Virus record (IMG/VR): IMGVR_UViG_3300035698_011262
Span: 1 to 29,135 of that record
DNA from: a virus
Reading direction: 5' to 3' (one strand)
DNA length: 29,135 bases
The notes beneath the pieces are model-generated. The model saw only the letters and a program-made list of their open reading frames with translations, made no database searches and was not told the DNA's origin. A program made the translations under genes and the position numbers. This document shows, piece by piece, positions 15,012 through 22,241 of this stretch. How positions within the stretch are numbered: the first letter of the stretch is position 1; every line of letters starts with the position of its first letter.

Positions 15012-16573
15012 TGGCAACCTTTGGAGGAAAATTTACATTTCCTAATATAGAAAGAACTTTTGTTAAGGTTGAAATAGGCGGTGTTAGATATAGCGATTTA
15101 ATAACTGGTTCAGTTACAGCAAGCATCGGAGAGAATAATGCTGTGTCTAACTTTAGCTTAACACTTCAAAACAGATGTGGAAAACACAAAACAGACTTTA
15201 GTCTGAGTGATGAAGTTGTTATTTATGTACAGAAAGGAAATGTTAATCCTACTCAAAAAATAATAACAGGATTAATTGAAGACATAAATTTCACTGGTGA
15301 AGCGAATGTGGAAGAAGTTACTATTTCAGGACGTGATTATTCAGCAAGACTTCAAGATGTTACAGTACAACCAGAAAGTTATTCTAGTCAAGAAGTTAGT
15401 TTAATAGTTAAAGATATCATAGAAGATTACACAGATGATATAACAACTAATAATGTTGACTTAACAACAACTACAATAGACCTAATAACATTTAACCACA
15501 CAAGTGTATTTGAAGCAATTAAACAACTTGCCGATGAAGCAGGATATAATTTTTGGATTGATGTAGACAAAGACTTAAACTTTAAAAAGAAAAGATCTGA
15601 TTCATCAGGAAAGACATTAGATAAAACTAATATTCAGATGAGTGATCTAAGAGTATCAGATCAAGAAATATATAACCAAGTTTGGGTATATGGAAGCAAA
15701 ACTTTATCAGGATGGGAAGAAGCCTTTGTTGCAGATGGCACTGGTTCAACTTTTAATCTTGATTATAAACCTCACAATACAACAGTTAAAGTAGCAGGAA
15801 CAGTGCAAAGAGGAGGAGTTGCTAATATAGTTGATGAAATAGGAGCAACATCAGGAACTCAATATGTTGTTGACTTTGCAAGACAACAAATATCATTCAT
15901 TTCAGGAACAGAAGCAGGAGATAACATTCCATTTTCAGGTGCATCAATTTCAATTGATTATATGAGAGAGACACCTTTGATTAGAGTAGGACGAGATAGT
16001 AGCAGTATATCGCAATATGGTAAGCGTGAAAAAGTAATTGTTGACAAAGATATAGTTAGCGTTGAAGAAGCAAAAGCAGTACTTAGCACAACATTAGAGC
16101 TTCACAAAGATGAAAGAAAAGAGATAACAATTCCTTTATATGATACAATACAATTAACTCCTGGGCAAACTGTTATTGTTAATATTCCTAATCAGAATAT
16201 CAATAGTGAAGATCTTGAAATATTAGAAGTGACTTATGATTTAAACAAAAAAGCTTTGATGGAAAGTAATGTTATGTCTGTTAAGGTCAATAGAAAAATT
16301 CGTAATTTAACAGACACATTAAAAGACATGTATAATGATATAAAGAAAATGCAAGCATCTGATGCTGTAAGTACAGAAGTAATTAGCAGACTTGAATTCA
16401 CAACTGGTTCAGTTGGAGTCCAAAGTAAAAATTGGTATGCAAGAACTAGAGCAATAGGATCTGCATTCTATTTAAATCATTCAACTAATAGCATCCTTGA
16501 TGATGCAGGTTTATCTTTAGATGGACTATCAGGAGTTGGATGGGCAGTTAACCAATCTGGAGGAACTTGGTAA
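15011..16573 (+). CDS. Baseplate hub / gpD-like tail protein
   Basis: A 520-residue protein that resembles baseplate hub proteins of the late-control D / gp27 / XkdQ type. It starts with VEIGGVRYSDLITGSVTAS and DEVVIYVQKG...KIITGLIEDINF, then EEVTISGRDYSARLQDV, then NHTSVFEAIKQLADEAGYNFWIDVDKDLNFKKK (hub domain), followed by the beta-strand block IYNQVWVYGSKTLSGW. The C-terminal 120 residues form a helix (LTDTLKDMYNDIKKM) and a Ser/Gly-rich tip domain that may contact fibres. It starts with a TAATG overlap and GGGTGG upstream. In relatives the hub closes the tube and carries the receptor-binding structures. Confidence 0.8.
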   Translation: MATFGGKFTFPNIERTFVKVEIGGVRYSDLITGSVTASIGENNAVSNFSLTLQNRCGKHKTDFSLSDEVVIYVQKGNVNPTQKIITGLIEDINFTGEANVEEVTISGRDYSARLQDVTVQPESYSSQEVSLIVKDIIEDYTDDITTNNVDLTTTTIDLITFNHTSVFEAIKQLADEAGYNFWIDVDKDLNFKKKRSDSSGKTLDKTNIQMSDLRVSDQEIYNQVWVYGSKTLSGWEEAFVADGTGSTFNLDYKPHNTTVKVAGTVQRGGVANIVDEIGATSGTQYVVDFARQQISFISGTEAGDNIPFSGASISIDYMRETPLIRVGRDSSSISQYGKREKVIVDKDIVSVEEAKAVLSTTLELHKDERKEITIPLYDTIQLTPGQTVIVNIPNQNINSEDLEILEVTYDLNKKALMESNVMSVKVNRKIRNLTDTLKDMYNDIKKMQASDAVSTEVISRLEFTTGSVGVQSKNWYARTRAIGSAFYLNHSTNSILDDAGLSLDGLSGVGWAVNQSGGTW

Positions 16574-16601
16574 TGAAATATAATAATATAGGTGAAAAAA
16601 T

Positions 16602-17075
16602 ATGGCAGTAAGAACAGGAAGTTTTGGAGGAACAAATTGGAGTGCTGAAAGCTTAACATCAGCAGACATGAATGATACTTTTGGATATGTAGCAGAAAGT
16701 TTGTCTCAACCAGCAATTGTAACAGTTTCAGCACACACAGGAAAGATGGAAGCAGGAAGCTTAACTTTATTAGACTATACAGAAACTATTCCAATACCAA
16801 CAGGTTATGAATTACAGATTTCAGCTGTGAGTGGTGGAACTAATTATCTTGGAACATGGAGAGAAGAGACAACTGGAAGTTTATCATTCCAAGCAGGCTC
16901 TTCCCAAACACCTCCTTTCTTTATAGATGGAAGCAGTGCTCCAACACTACCTAAAACAGCAACAGATTCAGTAGCTTGTAGAACAAGTATTGGAGCAAGT
17001 AGTCCTAATAAAGATTTTTATTGGTTCCAGTCATCCTCAAGCTGTCACTTTACTGGAAAATGGGTGAAACTTTAA
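16602..17075 (+). CDS. Tail tip / fibre-like protein 1
   Basis: A 157-residue protein starting with the tail-fibre type motif GTNWSAESLTSADMNDTFGY (residues about 10-29), often seen at the N-terminus of virion tip proteins. A beta-rich domain follows (GKMEAGSLTLLDYTETIPIP, SLSFQAGSS) and it ends in SSSSCHFTGKWVKL. The ATG at 16602 has the ribosome site TAGGTGA. It lies between the baseplate hub and a second small tip protein, so it probably forms part of the adsorption apparatus. Receptor binding is inferred. Confidence 0.7.
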   Translation: MAVRTGSFGGTNWSAESLTSADMNDTFGYVAESLSQPAIVTVSAHTGKMEAGSLTLLDYTETIPIPTGYELQISAVSGGTNYLGTWREETTGSLSFQAGSSQTPPFFIDGSSAPTLPKTATDSVACRTSIGASSPNKDFYWFQSSSSCHFTGKWVKL

Positions 17076-17076
17076 A

Positions 17077-17442
17077 ATGGTAATGACAACAAGCGGAAAA
17101 GAAATAACAGCAAGGCTTTGGTCTGAAGCTGGAACAGTGCCAGCAGCTCATGCTATTGGTTCAGGATCTGGAACAGCTACAATCAATGACACTGCTCTAG
17201 TATCTGAAGTACAAACTTCAGCTTTTACAGGAGGATCAACAGATTATAGTACTTTGCAAGAAGTTTCTATGCAGAGTGATTTTAATGCAGTTGACCTTAG
17301 TGGATTGACTTTAACAGAACATGCAGTTAAGCCAACATCAGGAGTTGGAACAGGAAGCATATTCAATAGAGAAACAACAGCAGATGTAACATTCAGTGGG
17401 AATAGTGAATTACAAATTCAAACTACTTTCCAAACATACTAA
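17077..17442 (+). CDS. Tail tip / fibre-like protein 2
   Basis: A 121-residue beta-rich protein with GSGSGTATINDTALVSE and a C-terminal IFNRETTADVTFSGNSELQI. The pattern of F-N-R-E followed by a strand ending in QIQTTFQTY is common in small proteins at the tips of archaeal and bacterial virus tails. The ATG at 17077 follows the previous stop by one base, with GGGTGAAA upstream. It ends in a TAATG overlap with the peptidase gene. Role inferred from order and fold pattern. Confidence 0.65.
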   Translation: MVMTTSGKEITARLWSEAGTVPAAHAIGSGSGTATINDTALVSEVQTSAFTGGSTDYSTLQEVSMQSDFNAVDLSGLTLTEHAVKPTSGVGTGSIFNRETTADVTFSGNSELQIQTTFQTY

Positions 17443-18104
17443 TGGTTGATTATAAAGCTTTAATTAGGGATATAATCGCACTTATAATGCGGCTTATTAG
17501 TGACAAAAAGACTAATGTAAAGCGGTTTTTAAAAGACTTTCAGAAGCATACAAGGATGTATAAAATACATTCAGATAGTGAATCAAAAGATCTTCAAAAG
17601 TTTTTAGCTTTATGTCTAAAAGATGTAGAGCTTGAAGAGAAAGCTTTAGAATTTAAATTCAAAGATAATATAATCTCTTATGATAAAATTGTTATAGACA
17701 TACTTAGGTTTGTCAAAGGTTATATGAGATATAAAAAGGACTCTGACATTTGGAAGATGGCTGAGTATTGGCAAGTAGCTAAACAAACTTATAAACTTAA
17801 AACTGGAGACTGTGAAGATGGTGCGATCCTTATATTTACATTAGCTAGATTAGTGGGCATTCCAGCAAACAGGATCTTTGTTAGTGCTGGTTATGTTTTA
17901 AGCAGAGGAAAGAAATATGGACATTCATATGCTACTTACATCAGCAATGATGGAAAAGAGTATTCATTAGATTGGTGTTTTAATTATGACAGCAGATTAA
18001 TTAAGAGTAGAAAAACACTATTAGACAACAATAAATATATACTGCCAAGATGGTTTTTTGGCAGTGATGAAGGATTTTATATCCGAGGTGAAACAAATGA
18101 GTGA
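17442..18104 (+). CDS. Transglutaminase-like cysteine peptidase (lysis or virion entry)
   Basis: A 220-residue protein with a transglutaminase-like fold core and a clear triad: Cys124 in TGDCEDGAIL, His161 in YGHSYATYI and Asp177 in YSLDWCFN. The pattern G-D-C-E-D-G-A is the hallmark of the bacterial transglutaminase-like Cys protease group. The first 110 residues are helical and basic (DKKTNVKRFLKDFQKHTRMY). The gene overlaps the holin candidate by 8 nt, so the two look like a lysis cassette at the end of the tail operon. DPANN-type archaea lack peptidoglycan, so the substrate would be a surface protein or S-layer. It could also be a virion-borne entry enzyme. The catalytic class is well supported; the role is inferred. 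Confidence 0.8.
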   Translation: MVDYKALIRDIIALIMRLISDKKTNVKRFLKDFQKHTRMYKIHSDSESKDLQKFLALCLKDVELEEKALEFKFKDNIISYDKIVIDILRFVKGYMRYKKDSDIWKMAEYWQVAKQTYKLKTGDCEDGAILIFTLARLVGIPANRIFVSAGYVLSRGKKYGHSYATYISNDGKEYSLDWCFNYDSRLIKSRKTLLDNNKYILPRWFFGSDEGFYIRGETNE

Positions 18105-18297
18105 AAAATACAAACTAAATAAAGAAGATGGATTGAAAATAGTTAAAGGAGCAGGAATTGCAGTTGCTTCAGCATTACTTGTTTATGGTGCAGAAGTAAT
18201 ACCAAATGTTGATTTTGGTTCTTATACAGCAATAGTAGTAGCTCTTGCAGGAATTTTAATTAATTCAGGAAGAAAATATATGGCTAATAAGAAATAA
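18097..18297 (+). CDS. Holin candidate, two membrane helices
   Basis: A 66-residue protein with a short charged N-terminus (MSEKYKLNKEDGLKIVKG), two hydrophobic helices (AGIAVASALLVYGAEVI, about 19-35, and YTAIVVALAGILI, about 43-55) and a basic tail (RKYMANKK). This is the size and layout of a small class II holin. The ATG at 18097 is chosen because GAGGTGAAA lies directly upstream. It is the last gene of the rightward operon and overlaps the peptidase gene, which supports a lysis role. Archaeal holins are poorly characterised, so this is inference. Confidence 0.65.
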   Translation: MSEKYKLNKEDGLKIVKGAGIAVASALLVYGAEVIPNVDFGSYTAIVVALAGILINSGRKYMANKK

Positions 18298-18300
18298 AGC

Positions 18301-18360
18301 TTTTTTCTAAGTGGAGTTTTCATCCCCAAGTTTAGGCAGCCAACTCTCGGCTGTCCTTTT
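18301..18360 (+). terminator. Terminator region closing the rightward operon
   Basis: A T6 run (18301-18306) directly follows the holin gene. A more GC-rich hairpin follows: AGGCAGCC (18334-18341) pairs with GGCTG-T-CCT (18349-18357) with one bulged T, then a T-rich tail. The site separates the convergent endonuclease gene from the tail operon. Confidence 0.6.
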
Positions 18361-18937
18361 ATTCTTTTAAATAATTTTTAGCTTTTTTCTTATTGTGTAG
18401 AACTATATGACAATAATGGCACATACTTATTAAATTTTTTTTGCTGTTGTTATTTTTATTTTCATCTATATGGTGTACATCAAGCTTTGGTTTAATCTGG
18501 TATTTTTTGCATAATTTGCATTTGTTATTATCTCTACTCCTGATTTCTTCTTTTAAATATCTGTTAAATTCATGACTGTATTTCTCAAAAGATTTCCCAC
18601 CTTCCCACTTATGATTTTTATCTCCTAAAAGCTTTCCTTTATTTGATTGACCTATTTTTCTTTTTGTTTCTTTGGTGTGTTTCTTTCCTTTAAAAGGATT
18701 TATTATTTCTCCACTTTTAAACTTTCTTTTTAATGTTTCACTAACTTTTTTGCAATGCTCTTTTGTTTTTGTTTTTCCTTTTAAAGCTATACTAATTTTT
18801 AAACAAGTCTCTAGTGAATGTTTATTACCAATATGAGAAAGACTTTTCTTCTTATTTGTATCTTTATTGTTGCTATATCTTTTAATAATTTCGCTAGTTT
18901 CTTTAGTTAATCCTTTATTCCAAACTTTTCTTTTCAT
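18359..18937 (-). CDS. HNH homing endonuclease with NUMOD3 repeats
   Basis: A 192-residue basic protein. The N-terminal part has NUMOD3-type DNA-binding repeats: SHIGNKHSLETCLKISIALK (34-53) and KGKKHTKETKRKIGQSNKGK (83-102). The C-terminal HNH domain has CKLC (140-143), DVHHIDENKNN (153-163), CHYC (173-176) and a final His181. These are the expected zinc ligands and catalytic His-Asn residues. The ATG at 18937 is preferred: a TATA-like TTTATAAAT (18968-18960, minus) lies about 27 nt ahead, which would give a leaderless mRNA of its own. An in-frame ATG at 18961 would add eight residues. It is the final gene of the leftward operon, directly after the glycosyltransferase C-half, and probably a free-standing mobile gene. 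Confidence 0.85.
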   Translation of the reverse strand: MKRKVWNKGLTKETSEIIKRYSNNKDTNKKKSLSHIGNKHSLETCLKISIALKGKTKTKEHCKKVSETLKRKFKSGEIINPFKGKKHTKETKRKIGQSNKGKLLGDKNHKWEGGKSFEKYSHEFNRYLKEEIRSRDNNKCKLCKKYQIKPKLDVHHIDENKNNNSKKNLISMCHYCHIVLHNKKKAKNYLKE

Positions 18938-18969
18938 ATATAGCTGACAAGTTAAATGCATTTATAAAT

Positions 18970-19701
18970 CTATTGTTTTAATACTTCTAAAAGTTTTTTT
19001 GCACTATTAGACCAAGTATATTCTTCTGATTTCTTGTATGAATTTTCTCCTAACTTTTTCATTTCAGATTGATGTTCAAAAGCATATCTTAGTTTTTTTC
19101 TAATATCTTTTATGCTGGGTTTAAACCATTTGATTCCTTCATATTGAAGATCTCCTTTAACATCAATCATCTCTCCTTCTTCTATTATTAACCCATTACT
19201 CTTATTGACAAAATCCATATGCCCTCCAAATTTTGTAACAATTACTGGTAAACCACAAGCCATAGATTCTATGACTGGCAGATTAAATCCCTCTGCCATA
19301 GAAGTTGATACAAATACATCACCAGAATTATATAGTTTATTCACTTCTTCTAGGGTTGTTTGTTCTGTGTTGATTAGAATATCCGCATGACCTGTTCCTT
19401 GTTTTATTCCTAGAACTTTCATTGCTTCTGGTATGTCTAGATCAGGTGCATAAGCTGTGTTAATCTTTACCATTAACTTTACCTTCTCTTCTTTTCTAAA
19501 CTCTTCAGCAAAAGCTTGTAGTAAAAACTGCATTCCTCCTCTATCATTAGCAGTTCCTCTCCATCCTTTGTTAGCAACAAATGTAAACTTGTCATCTTTT
19601 TTATCAACTTTAATCTTCTTAAATATACTAGGATTAAATCCATGTGGAACTATTTTAATCTTTTCTTTTATTTTTTGTAATTGTTTTATTGTAAAATCCA
19701 T
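18970..19701 (-). CDS. Glycosyltransferase family 4, C-terminal (donor-binding) half of a split gene
   Basis: A 243-residue protein that equals only the second Rossmann domain of a GT-B, family 4 enzyme. It begins in the interdomain linker with IKIVPHGFNPSIF (16-28), then KFTFVANKGWRGTANDRGG, and holds the nucleotide-sugar motif AEGFNLPVIESMACGLPVI (136-154). The N-terminal acceptor domain is encoded separately at 20344-20754, with an endonuclease gene between. The ATG at 19701 has the ribosome site GGAGGA at 19710-19715, inside the last codons of that endonuclease gene. The split falls at the domain boundary, so both halves could fold and pair. Whether the two-chain enzyme is active is not known. 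Confidence 0.85.
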   Translation of the reverse strand: MDFTIKQLQKIKEKIKIVPHGFNPSIFKKIKVDKKDDKFTFVANKGWRGTANDRGGMQFLLQAFAEEFRKEEKVKLMVKINTAYAPDLDIPEAMKVLGIKQGTGHADILINTEQTTLEEVNKLYNSGDVFVSTSMAEGFNLPVIESMACGLPVIVTKFGGHMDFVNKSNGLIIEEGEMIDVKGDLQYEGIKWFKPSIKDIRKKLRYAFEHQSEMKKLGENSYKKSEEYTWSNSAKKLLEVLKQ

Positions 19702-19702
19702 T

Positions 19703-20347
19703 TTAAAAATCCTCCAATCTTAAAAAAGAACAATTTAATTCTTTTTCAATCTGTTTTTGCCTAGTAATATCTCTAGTATTGTTTTTCTTTCTTTCATCTA
19801 CTTCAATTACTAAGTTTTTATCTGTTATATATCCATCAACCCAATAACCCAATATTGAAAATTGTCTGTATATTTTTTCTTCAAACTCCATTTCCAGAGC
19901 ATCTAATATGCTAGTTTCATTCCTTCCAATTGATGGTCCTCCTCCATTTAATAATATCTGATTTTGTCTAGCAACCCTTCTTAATTCTCTATTCCTAGGA
20001 ATTTTCATTAGTTCTGTTTGTTTAATACTATTTTTTATTTTGCTACTCTCTGTATTTTTTTTTCCAATACAGCTCTTTCTTAAATTTTCAATATGTAATT
20101 TAGAAAACTTTTTACCTTTTTTTAGTTTAGAAATTTTTTTATTTCTTTCTTTATTATTCCACACTTTATTTATCATAATCTTTCTCCATTTGTTTTTAAT
20201 TTTTTTGTCATGCATAGGATTATTATTTTTGAATCTCTTTCTAGAACTTTTAATAACATTTTCTGTAACATAAGAAGGATGATTTTTTTTATAACTTCCT
20301 CTGTCTTTGTCATAGCCTTTTATAAATTGTCCTTTTTTATTTCTCAT
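19703..20347 (-). CDS. Homing endonuclease, Vsr/EDxHD-like, inserted within a glycosyltransferase gene
   Basis: A 214-residue, very basic protein. The N-terminal 115 residues are Lys/Arg/Asn-rich DNA-binding modules (KKGQFIKGYDKDRGSYKKNH, NPMHDKKIKNKWRKIM). The C-terminal 75 residues resemble a Vsr-like PD-(D/E)xK (EDxHD) nuclease: GRNETSILDALE, GYWVDGYITDKNLVIEVDER and QKQIEKELNCSFLRLEDF, with candidate residues Glu144, Asp171, Glu182 and Asp184. Its ATG overlaps the stop of the N-half (ATGA) and its stop lies 1 nt before the ATG of the C-half. It therefore occupies exactly the gap in the glycosyltransferase. This layout fits a mobile gene insertion, not an intron. Confidence 0.75.
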   Translation of the reverse strand: MRNKKGQFIKGYDKDRGSYKKNHPSYVTENVIKSSRKRFKNNNPMHDKKIKNKWRKIMINKVWNNKERNKKISKLKKGKKFSKLHIENLRKSCIGKKNTESSKIKNSIKQTELMKIPRNRELRRVARQNQILLNGGGPSIGRNETSILDALEMEFEEKIYRQFSILGYWVDGYITDKNLVIEVDERKKNNTRDITRQKQIEKELNCSFLRLEDF

Positions 20348-20754
20348 TCTTTTTTTTCCTCAATCAATTTATCAACTGTATTTATTATTGCTTGTTTTAC
20401 ATGTTGACTAGGTACTAATATTTTATTTATATTATCTGTTACCATATGATTTATCCAAAAAGTCGGACATAAATCTCCTTCCCATACACAAAAACCATAA
20501 AACTTCTTAGGATTATCAGCAATAGCAAATTTCCAATAAGGTGGTGTGGTAATAGCAACTGAAGAACACTCTGTAGAAAAGGTCTTAGTCATCATATTTA
20601 ATTCACTATCGCTACATAATATCTCCCAATTATTTGGTTTAGGAGCATCTAGTCTTGTGTCTCTGTTTAATTCATATACGGCTTGGGATAACCCTTTAAC
20701 ATGAGAACTATAACCAGAGCTGTCAAATATTTGTCCTATTATATTAATTTTCAT
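20344..20754 (-). CDS. Glycosyltransferase family 4, N-terminal (acceptor) half of a split gene
   Basis: A 136-residue protein that looks like the first Rossmann domain of a GT-B enzyme. It has the glycine-rich beginning INIIGQIFDSSGYSSHVKGL (3-22), where SGYSSH is the acceptor-side loop, then YGFCVWEGDLCPTFWINHM and a terminal ILVPSQHVKQAIIN, the conserved end of the N-domain. It stops after a short charged tail (DKLIEEKKE), where an intact family member would continue to the P-H-G-x-N-P motif that is found at 19701-18970. The ATG has AAGGTGAT upstream and overlaps the methyltransferase stop (ATGA). Confidence 0.8.
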   Translation of the reverse strand: MKINIIGQIFDSSGYSSHVKGLSQAVYELNRDTRLDAPKPNNWEILCSDSELNMMTKTFSTECSSVAITTPPYWKFAIADNPKKFYGFCVWEGDLCPTFWINHMVTDNINKILVPSQHVKQAIINTVDKLIEEKKE

Positions 20755-21302
20755 CTTATCACCTTTATTTTCTTTGCATAAAAATTAGCACAGTGAGATT
20801 GTGTATGTCTTTCAATTATATCAAACCCTGCTTTCTTTATTAGATGTGCCCATCCTTTCTCTGTTAATACATAATTATGACATGTTGTTATAAATCCTGG
20901 ATCCATTGGAACTCCAATCAATAGTTCACCTCCCATCTTCAATACTCTATTCATCTCTAATAAGCATATCAGTGGACTTATTGTATGCTCTAATGCATGG
21001 CTGCTGAAAACAATATTAAAGTTTTCATCACCAAAAGGAAGTTCATGAGCATCACCAACATAAGTATTCTCTTTTTTATTTTGAATTAAATCAACTCCTG
21101 TCCACTTTGCTTTTACTATACTTGTTTGGTTTGAGCCACAGCCAACATCTAATAAAGATTTGTCAGCACTATCTATATTCATTCTGTGGAAAAAATCCCA
21201 AGCAATAGCTAGATGTCCAGTTCCATTTAAACTTCCCACTCCTGCATAACCATATTCTGCTGTTGCTATTTTAATATAATTCTGCCACTTTTCATCATTC
21301 AT
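20751..21302 (-). CDS. Class I SAM-dependent methyltransferase
   Basis: A 183-residue protein with the Rossmann methyltransferase motifs: LLDVGCGSN (50-58, SAM-binding motif I), GVDLIQ (motif II), GDAHELPFGDENFNIVFSSH (motif III and IV) and ALEH. It is of the Methyltransf_11 type, often acting on sugars or small molecules in glycan gene clusters. The ATG at 21302 is chosen because GGTGG lies upstream; the in-frame ATG at 21329 has none. It overlaps the 50-codon gene before it and the split glycosyltransferase after it (ATGA). It probably modifies a glycan made by the neighbouring transferases. Confidence 0.85.
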   Translation of the reverse strand: MNDEKWQNYIKIATAEYGYAGVGSLNGTGHLAIAWDFFHRMNIDSADKSLLDVGCGSNQTSIVKAKWTGVDLIQNKKENTYVGDAHELPFGDENFNIVFSSHALEHTISPLICLLEMNRVLKMGGELLIGVPMDPGFITTCHNYVLTEKGWAHLIKKAGFDIIERHTQSHCANFYAKKIKVIR

Positions 21303-21447
21303 TGTAATTACCACCAAGTCTAAATACATAATTATTTATGCAAGATGTTCCTGTTTTAGTTATTCTTTCTCTTACTATGAATTCTGCTAATTCTCTTGTA
21401 GATATAATCAAGTCATCTACACCTTCTACATCATAAATTATATGCAT
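21295..21447 (-). CDS. Small protein of 50 residues, unknown
   Basis: This short gene has a strong ribosome site GGAGGA just before its ATG, inside the end of the GT2 gene, and overlaps the methyltransferase start by 8 nt. The product begins MHIIYDVEGVDDLIISTREL and ends CINNYVFRLGGNYNE. It fills the only gap between two tightly packed genes, which supports it as real. No domain is recognised. Confidence 0.6.
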   Translation of the reverse strand: MHIIYDVEGVDDLIISTRELAEFIVRERITKTGTSCINNYVFRLGGNYNE

Positions 21448-22241
21448 TTTTTATTCCTCCAATTTTTCTTAACAAATTCTTCAAATGTCTTTTGATCTGT
21501 CTGTACTTTTTGTTGATACTCTTGGTCTCTAACTCCACCTAAAGGACATAATAAATGATAAGCTTTAGCAGAAGTATTAACTCCTATCTTGAAACCTGCA
21601 TTCTGAGCCTTTAAACTGAAAAAAGCTTCCTCTCTGAAACCGACAGTTGTTAGTGTTTTAGGATATTCTATTTTCTCAATTACACTTTTCTTCATTAAAG
21701 CACAACTTCTGAATTCATTAGCAGGCAGGATCTCTTCTGATAGATAAGACATCCCACAATCGTCTGTATAATTAGTTAGCTTTCCATCTTTATCTGTTTC
21801 AACTCTATTCAAGAAAGGCTTAACAAAGCTTACTTCTCTTTCAAAGTCTGGATTTGCCATTGGTGGTGTAACTCCAGAAGCAATATCATAGCCTTCTTCT
21901 AGAACATGCACTAGCTTTTCTAAATAGTCTGGCTCAATAATAACATCATCATCAAGTCTGCATACTGCATCATTGTTGAATCTGTCGTTTTCTATTATAA
22001 AATTCCTAGCATTACATACTCCAAAGCTTTGATCTCTTCTTATGAATTGGAATCTATGGTCTTCTAATTTCAATCTATTGATTAAATAATTTAAAAAGTA
22101 AGCATTAGCAACTGGTGTGTCTGATGCATCATCTAATATTATCACATCAAATTTCTGATAGGTCTGTGTTCTTAGGCTCTGAAGCAATAAAGCTAATTCA
22201 GTGTGTCTGTTTTTTGTTGCTACATGTATTGTTATTCTCAT
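21438..22241 (-). CDS. Family 2 glycosyltransferase
   Basis: A 267-residue GT-A enzyme. Motifs are ITIHVATKNRHTELALLLQS at the start, FDVIILDDASD (31-41), FGVCNARN (73-80), CRLDDDVIIEPDYLEKL with the metal-binding DxD at 97-99, and an acceptor-side FREEAFFSL that would carry the catalytic base. It would transfer a sugar from a nucleotide donor onto a glycan, lipid or protein in the cytoplasm. The ATG has AGGTGAAA upstream and overlaps the preceding stop (ATGA). It is in the middle of the leftward operon of sugar enzymes. Confidence 0.88.
   Translation of the reverse strand: MRITIHVATKNRHTELALLLQSLRTQTYQKFDVIILDDASDTPVANAYFLNYLINRLKLEDHRFQFIRRDQSFGVCNARNFIIENDRFNNDAVCRLDDDVIIEPDYLEKLVHVLEEGYDIASGVTPPMANPDFEREVSFVKPFLNRVETDKDGKLTNYTDDCGMSYLSEEILPANEFRSCALMKKSVIEKIEYPKTLTTVGFREEAFFSLKAQNAGFKIGVNTSAKAYHLLCPLGGVRDQEYQQKVQTDQKTFEEFVKKNWRNKKCI

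Noticed and set aside
18301-18358. Possible tRNA or attachment site in the convergent gap
   Set aside because: The hairpin with GGCAGCC lacks a cloverleaf and has no second copy in the window; it reads as a terminator.
18359-20754. Intein or group I intron explanation for the split glycosyltransferase
   Set aside because: The nuclease frame starts with its own ATG overlapping the N-half stop, and the C-half has its own ATG and ribosome site. No intein splice motifs (Cys start, His-Asn end) and no evident intron core are seen.
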